A DNA stretch of 18,042 bases from CAZKUB01 sp964592335 (GTDB lineage Archaea; Thermoplasmatota; E2; DHVEG-1). Location: contig CAZQEU010000029.1 in assembly GCA_964592335.1 (NCBI GenBank), positions 1 to 18,042 of the forward strand, given 5' to 3'. Under the pieces are notes generated by a model. It was not told where the DNA came from and did no database searches. It was given only the letters and a program-made list of their open reading frames with translations. This document shows positions 1 to 6,330 of this stretch, piece after piece. The position numbers and the translations under genes were made by a program. Positions within the stretch are counted from its first letter, which is position 1; each line of letters begins with the position of its first letter.

Positions 1-407
1 GCAGATGTTGAGAAGAAATCAAGGATGTGCTCTTTATGAGGATCAATCGTTATTACCTTGTCGGCGTTTAGGCTTATAAGATCTGCTATTGCCTTTGCAC
101 TTATTGATTCGCCTTCTTGGAATTTTGTATCCTGCCTTGCATATCCATAATAGGGTATCACGACTGTTATTTTCTTTGCACCAGCTTCTTCAGCAGCGTT
201 TTGCATTAAAAATAGTTCAACTAAGTTTGGATCAGGATAAGTAGTTTGTACAATTACTACGTGTTTTCCTTTAACATCATCAAGTATTCTAAAATAGAAC
301 TCTTCATCAGGAAATCTTTTAGAAATTGTATTTGCTAATGGTGCTTTTAGAATGTTTGAGAGTTCCTCTGAAATTGTATTAGAAGCTGTTCCACCTAGTA
401 TATACAT
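1..407 (-). CDS. prs: Ribose-phosphate pyrophosphokinase (PRPP synthetase), N-terminal part
   Basis: This enzyme transfers pyrophosphate from ATP to ribose 5-phosphate. The product, PRPP, feeds purine, pyrimidine, histidine and NAD synthesis in the cytoplasm. The visible 135 residues begin MYILGG. They contain the ATP-binding flexible-loop region PYYGYARQDTKFQEGE (about residues 85-100), followed by SISAKAIADL and a TIDPH segment whose His (about 124) matches the conserved family histidine. The PRPP-binding loop and the rest of the protein (roughly half of a ~285-residue archaeal enzyme) lie beyond the window edge. The ATG at 407 is the first in frame and gives the normal N-terminus. There is no Shine-Dalgarno sequence before it, so the message is probably leaderless or has a very short leader. 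It is transcribed divergently from the surface-protein gene. Family assignment is secure. Confidence 0.95.
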   Translation of the reverse strand, partial: MYILGGTASNTISEELSNILKAPLANTISKRFPDEEFYFRILDDVKGKHVVIVQTTYPDPNLVELFLMQNAAEEAGAKKITVVIPYYGYARQDTKFQEGESISAKAIADLISLNADKVITIDPHKEHILDFFSTS

Positions 408-473
408 GTTATTACAAATTCTAAAATAGTTAACACGTTTTTACAGGTTTCGGATAAAAAAAAGTATTGAGAA

Positions 474-482
474 AGCTTTAAT
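474..482 (+). promoter_or_regulatory. Putative BRE/TATA box for the surface-protein gene
   Basis: The purine-rich GAAAG just upstream of TTTAATA at 474-482 fits an archaeal BRE/TATA pair. It would place transcription start near 505, giving a short leader of about 20 bases before the ATG at 524. The assignment is by eye, from sequence and spacing only. Confidence 0.4.
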
Positions 483-523
483 ACGGTTTAGCTAATTTAA
501 TTAATAAATTGAACGAGAGGCGG

Positions 524-2722
524 ATGCAGACGAAAAGAAAAAAGATGTTTTCAGTTTTTACAATTATTTTCCTAGTTTCAACTATGTTTTTTAGCACCCT
601 GGCAATTGCAAATGATGATCTTGAAACTATTGTAGATGCTGATATAAATATAGTATTTAAAAGTGCAACAGATTTTTATGTAAATGCAGAAATGACCGTG
701 AGATGGGCTAGTGCTTTTGGAGAAGAATACAATCAAAACGAGGTGATAAGTCTTACATCTAGCACAAACATTGATGATATTGAAGCGCTAGGTGTGATAA
801 AGAATAATTTACATAACCAACTTAAAAACCAGTTAGAAAATGTTTTTGGACCAGAACATGTATCTGAGAAAACAAATAAACCTAATTTTATAACTCCTAC
901 TTTTAATGAGGAATATGATATAAATCTTTCATATTCTTTTTTTGATTTGAATGATTCTGTAGAGGCATATGACCTGGTAAACGGTGTTTTGGATCTGGGC
1001 GGTATAGTAGATTATGGCTTTGTTCTTAAGGCAAACGATGGATGGAACGTAACATATATAATTGATCTTGGGAAGAAATATGACTTCAAGATAACAGACG
1101 GAAAAAATAAAGAAGACGGTCTTCAGTGGTCTCTTTTAAATGGTATGGGAGAAGTGCCTGAAAAAAACGCTTTGCTTAAAATTTATCATAAAAGCCCCAC
1201 ATCTAACCTTAAAAAAGAAGAAATAACACTGGAATTTTATATCGATGGAACAATCAAAAAACCAAGTTTATCAGCCAATGTGAATTTGAATAGTATAAAC
1301 ATCAGCAATTATGGTTTCATGCCTGCTTTTATCACAGATTTACAGGTTATACCTGCAGATGGTGTACGTCTTTTTGTAAAAAACAATCTTGTTTCATGGG
1401 ATGAAATATACCAGACTACAGTTAAAAAAGTAGAAATGGAAATAAAAAACAATGTTGAATCAAGTGGTTTTAATCAAAGCTTAGCTTTAGTTCTTTCATG
1501 GGAAAACAAAACTACAGATAACTTAGAAAATCCTTATGATGTAGAAGAAATGGATAAAACTCCTGCTGTGACTTCAATTTTAAAAGATGATGAGATACAG
1601 CTTTTTATAGAGCAAATATCCTCCAATGCATTATTTGGACTGGTAAATACTGGTGCAAAAGCAAATTTGACAAAAGAAAGTATTAACTTTGGAGAAAATC
1701 TTGAAAACATTGGATATGAATATAATATAACACTTAAAATGCCTGAAGGAATAGAGATAGATGGGTTTAACAATTATACCTGGAATGAAAACAACAACTT
1801 TTCAGGTCAAATACTATCAAAAAAGAGCCCAGATTACAAAAAACAAGAAATGAACTCAGTAATTGAACTGGAAATAGAAGATATAGACTTGAACTTACTA
1901 AGTTTTTTTACAGGCAGCCCTGAGATTAACTTAGGTTACTCGACGAAAAAAGAAAAAAACTATACTGTAACAAAATTACCCGATGAGTTTTCATTACCTG
2001 AGAAAATAAATATTGCTTATCTAAACTCTGATGCAATACGTTTATGTATAGATGAAAACATCTTCAAAGAATCAGAAATAGATGAGTTTTTAACCAATGA
2101 AAAAAATGTTTTTGAAAAACATATAAACCAGATAATAACAGGTTTAGATGTTAAAGCAAATATAGATAGAAACATGTTTGAAGACTCGCTTAACTGGGAC
2201 AAAATTATATCGGATATGGATTCGGAAAAACCTGTAAAAACAAGGAGTTATACATATGCAACACATAACTCCAATCTTCATATTTCAATAATCCCGCCAT
2301 CTATTAAAATACCTGATCGCAGCTATAACCTAAAAGGACTTAAAGATCAATCTGTGACATACAAAATAATTTTTCCAAATGGAGTGAGTGTAGATGCAAG
2401 AGACGAGTATGACAGAGCAATTGTAAAAACAGCAGAGGATGGGCGACAATACATAGAAGTAAGCTTTACACCAGAAGATGATGATTTAAGCTTTAATGTA
2501 AGCTGCAGCGTTGTTCCTTCAGCACTCTTTCTTATAGGGCTTTTCACACCTTGCCTCTTGAGTTTTTTTATAACCGTTTTATTGTTGATAGTTCTAATAC
2601 TTTTCAGGAAAAAGAGACGAAGGGGAAGAAAAGTGAAACAGAGAGAACCAGAATACGAAGAAGTAAATACCGGATATGAAGAGCGAGATTACTATATCCC
2701 CCCTCCACCTGGTTCAAAATAA
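524..2722 (+). CDS. Large secreted, C-terminally membrane-anchored surface protein of unknown function
   Basis: I do not recognise a named family. The N-terminus (MQTKRKKMFS, then a hydrophobic stretch ending STLAIA) is a Sec signal peptide. It is followed by about 640 residues rich in Asn, Ile, Ser and acidic residues that look mostly beta-stranded. A single C-terminal membrane helix lies at about residues 667-694, followed by a strongly basic stop-transfer run (RKKRRRGRK) and a short cytoplasmic tail rich in Tyr, Glu and Pro that ends YYIPPPPGSK. The topology is type I: outside domain, one helix, small inside tail. I chose the ATG at 524 over an in-frame TTG at 509. The ATG gives a compact signal peptide, follows a GAGAGG-like ribosome site, and sits about 20 bases after the predicted transcription start. 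The gene stands alone and is convergent with the next one, with one base between the stops. It could be an envelope or adhesion protein. Confidence 0.85.
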   Translation: MQTKRKKMFSVFTIIFLVSTMFFSTLAIANDDLETIVDADINIVFKSATDFYVNAEMTVRWASAFGEEYNQNEVISLTSSTNIDDIEALGVIKNNLHNQLKNQLENVFGPEHVSEKTNKPNFITPTFNEEYDINLSYSFFDLNDSVEAYDLVNGVLDLGGIVDYGFVLKANDGWNVTYIIDLGKKYDFKITDGKNKEDGLQWSLLNGMGEVPEKNALLKIYHKSPTSNLKKEEITLEFYIDGTIKKPSLSANVNLNSINISNYGFMPAFITDLQVIPADGVRLFVKNNLVSWDEIYQTTVKKVEMEIKNNVESSGFNQSLALVLSWENKTTDNLENPYDVEEMDKTPAVTSILKDDEIQLFIEQISSNALFGLVNTGAKANLTKESINFGENLENIGYEYNITLKMPEGIEIDGFNNYTWNENNNFSGQILSKKSPDYKKQEMNSVIELEIEDIDLNLLSFFTGSPEINLGYSTKKEKNYTVTKLPDEFSLPEKINIAYLNSDAIRLCIDENIFKESEIDEFLTNEKNVFEKHINQIITGLDVKANIDRNMFEDSLNWDKIISDMDSEKPVKTRSYTYATHNSNLHISIIPPSIKIPDRSYNLKGLKDQSVTYKIIFPNGVSVDARDEYDRAIVKTAEDGRQYIEVSFTPEDDDLSFNVSCSVVPSALFLIGLFTPCLLSFFITVLLLIVLILFRKKRRRGRKVKQREPEYEEVNTGYEERDYYIPPPPGSK

Positions 2723-2723
2723 A

Positions 2724-3908
2724 TTATTTTATAAAATTAGCTACTGCCTTCAATAAAAAGGGTGATTTTTTAATAAGTGGTTTAACAAGTTTTGAAGGAA
2801 AATCAATATCACCATACTGGTTTATAATTTCAACAAGTTTTGGATCTGAGAACCCCTCAATATATTTGTCCATCTGCTCATCAGATAATCTTTTAAAAAT
2901 AGATCTGAATCTATAACCCTTGACAAGTTCTTTTCCAATCTCTTTTGAGCATATTTTCTGGTATTTTTTAAGAATGGAAAAATCATTGTTTTTTATTGAT
3001 TCAATAGCAATATTGGAACATATCTCTGCACAATAAAGACCAGGGTAAATCCCCCCTCCTGAAGTAGGTTTTACTTGTGCTGCTGCATCACCCACTAACA
3101 TTACATTATCTGCAATATTTTTTTTAATTACACCAAGTGGTATTGTACCGCCTGTTTTTTGTTTTATTTTAGCCGCTCCTATAAGATTCTTAATTTCTTT
3201 ATTTCTAAACAGTTCACTCAGGTAGTGTTTAGGTGATTTCCCTGACGATTTATCTGTGCATAAACCTACTCTTGCATTTGTTCCGGTTTTATTTGTTGGT
3301 ATAAGCCATGCAAAAAAACCAGGTGCAACCTTGTTTCCCACGAAAATATGAACGAAATCAGGTTTTAGCTCTGTACCGGTCAGTTCAGCACCAGCACCAT
3401 ACAAAAAATTTTTAGGTTCAGGCATATTAAATTTTTTTCTTACTGTTGAAAACGGACCGTCCGCTCCTATCAAAAGCTTGGTAAAACATTTAATGTTTTC
3501 TGATGTTTTAAGCTCTACTCCTTCTTTTTTACGAGATATCCTATCTATCTTATTTTCAAGATGTATATTTGCTCCGTTTTTTTCTGCTTTATCAACTATA
3601 TTTCGATCAAAAAGTATACGATCAATAACAAGTGCATGAACTTTATTACCACCTATAGACAAGATTTTGCCAGATGGAGAATGAATATGTGCTCCTTTAA
3701 TCTTATTTTGAACTATGTCTCTCTTAGGAATATTAAAATCATCAAAAACTCTAGATGTTACAAGCCCTGCACAATTCATTGGGATGCCTGTATCTTTCTT
3801 TTTTTCAAAAACTGCAATATTATATTTTTTCTCTGAGAGTTTACTTGCAACAAAACCACCAATGGGTCCTGCTCCAACAATAGCTACGTCATATTCTTGC
3901 ATGAGCAT
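2724..3908 (-). CDS. Geranylgeranyl-reductase-family FAD-dependent oxidoreductase (divergent paralogue)
   Basis: This flavoprotein belongs to the archaeal geranylgeranyl reductase (GGR) family, which saturates isoprenoid double bonds. It has a Rossmann FAD motif GAGPIG (residues 12-17), an LIGADGPFSTVR segment (about 147-156) and the second FAD motif LVGDAAAQ with the following PTSGGGIYPG (about 271-290). Length (394 aa) is normal. It differs from the canonical GGR at 6327-7544. The PxxxxCGE motif is PMNCAG here, keeping the Cys (46) but losing Gly-Glu. The Y-x-W-x-F-P substrate motif is degraded to FFAWLIP (W201). The substrate may therefore differ, for example a quinone or other polyprenyl chain rather than the lipid core. 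Two in-frame ATGs lie at 3908 and 3902. The TATA-like box at 3934-3941 would give a nearly leaderless message, which slightly favours 3908. No partner ferredoxin gene is adjacent. Confidence 0.85.
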   Translation of the reverse strand: MLMQEYDVAIVGAGPIGGFVASKLSEKKYNIAVFEKKKDTGIPMNCAGLVTSRVFDDFNIPKRDIVQNKIKGAHIHSPSGKILSIGGNKVHALVIDRILFDRNIVDKAEKNGANIHLENKIDRISRKKEGVELKTSENIKCFTKLLIGADGPFSTVRKKFNMPEPKNFLYGAGAELTGTELKPDFVHIFVGNKVAPGFFAWLIPTNKTGTNARVGLCTDKSSGKSPKHYLSELFRNKEIKNLIGAAKIKQKTGGTIPLGVIKKNIADNVMLVGDAAAQVKPTSGGGIYPGLYCAEICSNIAIESIKNNDFSILKKYQKICSKEIGKELVKGYRFRSIFKRLSDEQMDKYIEGFSDPKLVEIINQYGDIDFPSKLVKPLIKKSPFLLKAVANFIK

Positions 3909-3933
3909 ACAAAACGTTTGTAATATTCCAAAG

Positions 3934-3941
3934 ATTTATAA
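3934..3941 (-). promoter_or_regulatory. Putative TATA box for the minus-strand reductase gene
   Basis: On the minus strand the sequence reads TTATAAAT, about 26-33 bases before the ATG at 3908. That spacing is right for a leaderless archaeal message. It shares a 95-base divergent intergenic region with the promoter of the gene starting at 4004. Confidence 0.5.
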
Positions 3942-3973
3942 TAGAATCGCAGTTACAGAGGCTGTGGAGCGGG

Positions 3974-3982
3974 ATAATAATT
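3974..3982 (+). promoter_or_regulatory. Putative TATA box for the 4004 gene
   Basis: ATAATAATT after GCGGG is centred about 26 bases upstream of the TTG at 4004. That would put transcription start on or next to the start codon. A second A/T box (TTTAAAAAG, 3991-3999) is too close to serve this start. Confidence 0.3.
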
Positions 3983-4003
3983 TCTAGTGCTTTAAAAAGA
4001 CAT

Positions 4004-4351
4004 TTGTTACTACAAAACATTGTATTTGTATATATATTCTCAAGAAACAGGCAAAAAAAGAGAGAAGAGTTAGAAAAAAAACAAGAATTTAAAAACAGTC
4101 TTTTATGTCGTTTTGTTTTAGATGGAAATGGTAGAAAAGTAGGAGAAAGTGTAGGTATGGACGATGATATAATTATTATAAAATCAAAAGACAGATACCT
4201 TGGAGTACCTCTAAAACATGTTGAAGAAGAAGGGAAAAAGCTTCTTGTAAAAGGCCTTGTAGATGAGGGAAATGCTGAAGTCATGGGTGAGAGATGGCGA
4301 AAGGAAAATTTTAAAGAAATAAAGTATGATAACGAAAAGGATGACTTTTGA
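4004..4351 (+). CDS. Small conserved archaeal protein, possibly DUF5749-like beta-barrel, TTG start
   Basis: This 115-residue protein of unknown function has three parts. A short hydrophobic start (LLQNIVFVYIF) is followed by a highly charged linker (RNRQKKREELEKKQE). The globular part begins near FVLDGNGRKVGESVG and continues with DDDIIIIKSKDRYLGVPLKHV and KLLVKGLVD. Short beta strands and the 'D-x-x-G-x-K-V-G-E' opening resemble small archaeal beta-barrel proteins, perhaps DUF5749 or PRC-barrel-like; this is recollection, not a search result. No ATG exists upstream of the conserved part, so TTG at 4004 is the best start. It has no Shine-Dalgarno sequence and may be translated leaderless. 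The 3' end overlaps the Pth2 gene by 11 bases, so the two are probably co-transcribed and the protein could have a translation-linked role. Confidence 0.65.
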   Translation: MLLQNIVFVYIFSRNRQKKREELEKKQEFKNSLLCRFVLDGNGRKVGESVGMDDDIIIIKSKDRYLGVPLKHVEEEGKKLLVKGLVDEGNAEVMGERWRKENFKEIKYDNEKDDF

Positions 4352-4700
4352 ATATAAAATGGTGCTTGTCACAAGGAATGATTTAAAGCTTTCACCTGGA
4401 AAGCTTGCAGCACAAGTTGCACATGCTGCAGTTAATTGTGTTCTTTCTACAAAGAAAAACAATTCTAAATGGTTTAATAAATGGCAGAGAGAAGGTGCTA
4501 AAAAAGTTGTTGTACGAGTTGATTCAATTGATGCTTTTTTACCTTTAAAGGAAAAAGCCGAGAGTTTAAAGATTTTAACTTCGTTAGTAGAAGATGCAGG
4601 TCATACTGAAATCCCTGCAGGGACTAAAACAGTTTTAGGGATTGGGCCGGCACCAAATAATCTCATAGATCAAGTAACAGGTAATCTAAAAATTTTATAA
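4341..4700 (+). CDS. pth2: Peptidyl-tRNA hydrolase, archaeal/eukaryotic type (Pth2)
   Basis: Pth2 cleaves the ester bond of peptidyl-tRNAs that drop off ribosomes, recycling the tRNA in the cytoplasm. The sequence shows the family signature: KMVLVTRNDLKLSPGKLAAQ then VAHAAV near the N-terminus, a central KKVVVRVDS strand, and the C-terminal DAGHTEIPAGTKTVLGIGPA segment. At about 119 residues it matches the usual length. I prefer the ATG at 4341 to the in-frame ATG at 4326. The shorter form begins MTFEYKMV, as in other archaeal Pth2 proteins, and an AAAAGG run lies directly before it. The start lies inside the end of the preceding gene (11-base overlap), pointing to translational coupling. It is followed by a convergent terminator region. 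Assignment is secure; only the exact start is uncertain. Confidence 0.93.
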   Translation: MTFEYKMVLVTRNDLKLSPGKLAAQVAHAAVNCVLSTKKNNSKWFNKWQREGAKKVVVRVDSIDAFLPLKEKAESLKILTSLVEDAGHTEIPAGTKTVLGIGPAPNNLIDQVTGNLKIL

Positions 4701-4742
4701 AAAAAGAAAAAAAGAGATTTTTTTGATTTTATTTTCTCTTTC
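4698..4742. terminator. Bidirectional A-rich/T-rich terminator between convergent genes
   Basis: An A-rich run (about 4698-4713) is followed by a T-rich run (seven T at 4718-4724, then TGATTTTATTTTC). Read on the plus strand, the T-rich half gives a U-tract after pth2. Read on the minus strand, the A-rich half gives a U-tract after the PGF-CTERM gene. The T-rich half overlaps the last codons of that gene. Oligo-U tracts are the usual intrinsic termination signal in archaea. Confidence 0.55.
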
Positions 4743-5490
4743 TTAATAGAATTAGTGCAACACCAACTGCTGCAACAAGAGTTAGTATTTCAAAACCGGG
4801 TGTTCCTGATGTTTCTTCTGATGAGTCACCTGAATCTCCACTATCTCCCGAATCACCTGAGTCCCCAGAACCTTCATCATCTCCAGAATCGTCTGAATCC
4901 CCAGAACCTTCATCATCTCCAGAATCGTCTGAATCCCCATAAAATTGATCATATGCATCAAAATATGTATCTGGTGCCCAATCTCCCCAATATTCTCCGT
5001 TGGTTAATTGAGTTGAATCTGTTGCTTCAAAAGCATATCCCCAAACTCCTGTGATTGCATCTGGATCTGAATAATCCATTGTAAAAGTAAGGGTATTTGT
5101 TCCAGCATGACTAGAAATATCAGTATTTGCACTATCAAATGTGTCTCCCCAAACATAATGCATTCCGTTAGAATAATAACCCATATTGCCTGTTCCTGGA
5201 TTATCTCTAATAAGATATACGTAATACCATAATCCTTCTTTATCCTCTATTGTACCTGCAACAGTCATAGTAATAGTTACCTGGTCCTCTTCTGATGTAT
5301 ATGACAAGTCTGTTATGTCAATATTTGGCTTCTCACCAGCATATTCTTCAAATGCCCATCCTGTCACACTTTCTGTATCTTCCTTATAGTGAAATAAATC
5401 ACTGGTGCTATCTGTAATAGCTGATACGTTTACACTCGCTCCTAATAGGAACACAACTGCCCCTAAAACTATTAAATATTTTCTAAACAT
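4729..5490 (-). CDS. PGF-CTERM surface protein with acidic Ser/Gly/Asp stalk
   Basis: This secreted protein is predicted to be processed by an archaeosortase. It has a signal peptide (MFRKYLIVLGAVVFLLG... ending NVSA, about residues 1-24). A beta-rich, aromatic-rich outer domain of about 160 residues follows, then a low-complexity stalk of SGDSDDSGDDEG-type repeats. The C-terminus is TPGFEIL, a hydrophobic helix and RKRK, which is the tripartite PGF-CTERM sorting signal. In known cases archaeosortase A removes this segment and the protein is lipid-linked to the cell surface. No archaeosortase gene is in the window. The start is well determined: the ATG at 5490 has a strong GGAGG-type ribosome site six bases upstream, whereas the upstream in-frame ATG at 5514 would place that site inside the gene. 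The function of the outer domain is unknown. The stalk probably spaces it from the membrane and may be glycosylated. Confidence 0.85.
   Translation of the reverse strand: MFRKYLIVLGAVVFLLGASVNVSAITDSTSDLFHYKEDTESVTGWAFEEYAGEKPNIDITDLSYTSEEDQVTITMTVAGTIEDKEGLWYYVYLIRDNPGTGNMGYYSNGMHYVWGDTFDSANTDISSHAGTNTLTFTMDYSDPDAITGVWGYAFEATDSTQLTNGEYWGDWAPDTYFDAYDQFYGDSDDSGDDEGSGDSDDSGDDEGSGDSGDSGDSGDSGDSSEETSGTPGFEILTLVAAVGVALILLRKRK
4859..4930. repeat. Two tandem 36-bp coding repeats in the stalk
   Basis: Two nearly identical 36-base units lie side by side at about 4859-4894 and 4895-4930. Each encodes 12 residues of the Ser/Asp/Gly stalk, and shorter 9-base Gly-Asp-Ser units follow toward the protein C-terminus. 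Near-identity at the nucleotide level suggests recent duplication by slippage or recombination, so stalk length may vary between strains. Confidence 0.8.
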
Positions 5491-5496
5491 TTTTTG

Positions 5497-5502
5497 CCTC
5501 CT
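5497..5502 (-). promoter_or_regulatory. Strong Shine-Dalgarno site of the PGF-CTERM gene
   Basis: On the minus strand AGGAGG lies six bases before the ATG at 5490. It is the clearest ribosome-binding site in the window and fixes the start of the gene. Confidence 0.8.
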
Positions 5503-5531
5503 CGAACTTTTCATGGAATATTTTGATATTT

Positions 5532-5539
5532 TTTATAAA
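5532..5539 (-). promoter_or_regulatory. Putative TATA box for the PGF-CTERM gene
   Basis: The minus strand reads TTTATAAA, about 45 bases upstream of the ATG at 5490. This predicts transcription start near 5510 and a leader of about 20 bases that carries the Shine-Dalgarno site. The box is self-complementary and might also face the DUF99 operon. Confidence 0.5.
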
Positions 5540-5551
5540 TGTCGAAAAAAT

Positions 5552-5559
5552 CAATATAG
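5552..5559 (+). promoter_or_regulatory. Possible TATA box for the DUF99 operon
   Basis: CAATATAG follows an A-rich CGAAAAAA (BRE-like) stretch and lies about 25-30 bases before the ATG at 5583. This would allow a nearly leaderless message. The palindromic CTATATAG at 5561-5568 or the shared TTTATAAA at 5532-5539 are alternatives. Confidence 0.3.
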
Positions 5560-5582
5560 ACTATATAGATAGGGGACATAGA

Positions 5583-6155
5583 ATGAAAAACGAGATAAGA
5601 GTACTTGGAATCGATGATTCTCCATTTGAATTTAATGATAAGATTTCAGATATCATAGGGGTTATAATGCGTGGTGGAGAATACATAGAATGTGTTCTTA
5701 AAAACTCTGTTGAAATTGATGGAGATAATGCAACAGATGCTTGTATTCAGATGATAAATAAAACAAGGCATAAGCTACAAATTAAAGCAATACTTCTTGA
5801 TGGTATTGCTCTTGGAGGTTTTAATGTCGTAGATATACAAGAAATATACAAAGCAACAAATACCCCCGTTATAACAGTTACAAGAGATTTTCCTAATTTT
5901 GAAAACATTGAAAATGCTTTAAAAAAACATTTTACCGATTGGGAAAATAGATTAAAAACTATTAAAAAAGGCAATCTCTACAAAATAAAAACATCACATA
6001 ATCCCATATTCATTAAATTTTCTGGAATTACTCTTTCTGAAGCAAAAGAAATAATAAAGATATCAACAATAAGGGGTGTTATCCCTGAGCCTATTAGAGT
6101 GGCTCATCTGATAGCATCTGGTATAAAACGTGGTGAAAGTTATGGGAAAGCCTAA
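5583..6155 (+). CDS. DUF99 (UPF0215) family protein
   Basis: This is an archaeal protein of about 190 residues belonging to the DUF99 family, whose biochemical role is not established. The N-terminus EIRVLGIDDSPF (after MK at the start) is the family hallmark. It is followed by VIMRGGEYIECVL, the strand/turn ILLDGIALGGFNVVDI (about residues 75-90), TPVITVTRDFPNF, and the C-terminal PEPIRVAHLIASGI. The DDSPF and DGIALGGFN motifs suggest an enzymatic or nucleic-acid-processing fold; it is related at a distance to endonuclease V-like proteins in my recollection, which I treat as uncertain. The ATG at 5583 gives the family's usual start; the frame stays open upstream to 5523, but those 20 extra residues are not family-like. 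It is the first gene of a five-gene operon, and its 3' end overlaps the ferredoxin gene by 14 bases. Confidence 0.88.
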   Translation: MKNEIRVLGIDDSPFEFNDKISDIIGVIMRGGEYIECVLKNSVEIDGDNATDACIQMINKTRHKLQIKAILLDGIALGGFNVVDIQEIYKATNTPVITVTRDFPNFENIENALKKHFTDWENRLKTIKKGNLYKIKTSHNPIFIKFSGITLSEAKEIIKISTIRGVIPEPIRVAHLIASGIKRGESYGKA

Positions 6156-6330
6156 AGCAAAAATAGATAGAAACAAATGTTTAGCATGCTGTGGTTGTAT
6201 ATCAGTATGCCCACAAGACGCGATTTCATGGATTGGTGGAAAAGCAGAAGTTGATCCTAAAAAATGTATAAGCTGTGCAATTTGTATAAGAACTTGCCCC
6301 ATAGGGGCTATAAGTGGTGATGCGCAATGA
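6142..6330 (+). CDS. 2[4Fe-4S] ferredoxin, likely electron donor to geranylgeranyl reductase
   Basis: This 62-residue ferredoxin carries two complete cluster-binding motifs, CLACCGCISVCP and CISCAICIRTCP, each matching CxxCxxCxxxCP. All eight ligands are present, plus one extra Cys in the first motif. It would be a small, soluble, low-potential electron carrier. The ATG at 6142 is preceded by GGTGA five bases upstream, a fair Shine-Dalgarno match. GTG codons at 6130 and 6133 are possible but less likely. The start overlaps the DUF99 gene by 14 bases and its end overlaps the reductase gene by 4 bases (ATGA). Established knowledge: in Methanosarcina acetivorans a ferredoxin encoded beside GGR is needed for full lipid saturation. 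By analogy this one probably feeds the reductase encoded next to it. Confidence 0.92.
   Translation: MGKPKAKIDRNKCLACCGCISVCPQDAISWIGGKAEVDPKKCISCAICIRTCPIGAISGDAQ

Noticed and set aside
422..440. GTTAAC-containing stretch upstream of prs as a second copy of the ppsA operator
   Set aside because: Only about seven bases match (TGTTAAC on the minus strand); the full 16-bp dyad is absent, so a shared regulator is not supported.
509..523. TTG at 509 as the start of the large surface protein
   Set aside because: The ATG five codons later gives a better signal peptide and fits the ribosome site and predicted transcription start; the extra residues add nothing recognisable.
3909..4003. Possible small RNA in the divergent gap
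   Set aside because: I looked for tRNA-like arms and for C/D boxes and saw none; the gap is explained by two opposed promoters.
3889..4284. Minus-strand frame of 131 codons opposite the 4004 gene
   Set aside because: Its translation is Ser/Phe-rich low complexity, as expected from antisense of a Lys/Glu-rich gene. It would also overlap the reductase promoter and start.
4859..4930. CRISPR-like repeats of 36 bp
   Set aside because: The units are directly adjacent with no spacers, lie inside a coding frame and encode a low-complexity Ser/Asp/Gly stalk.
4755..5054. Plus-strand frame of 99 codons with Leu/Pro/Asn repeats
   Set aside because: It is the antisense shadow of the Ser/Asp/Gly stalk repeats; the repeat pattern follows from the real gene.
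5491..5514. Upstream ATG at 5514 as the start of the PGF-CTERM gene
   Set aside because: It would put the strong AGGAGG ribosome site inside the coding region. The ATG at 5490 sits six bases after that site and starts a clean signal peptide.
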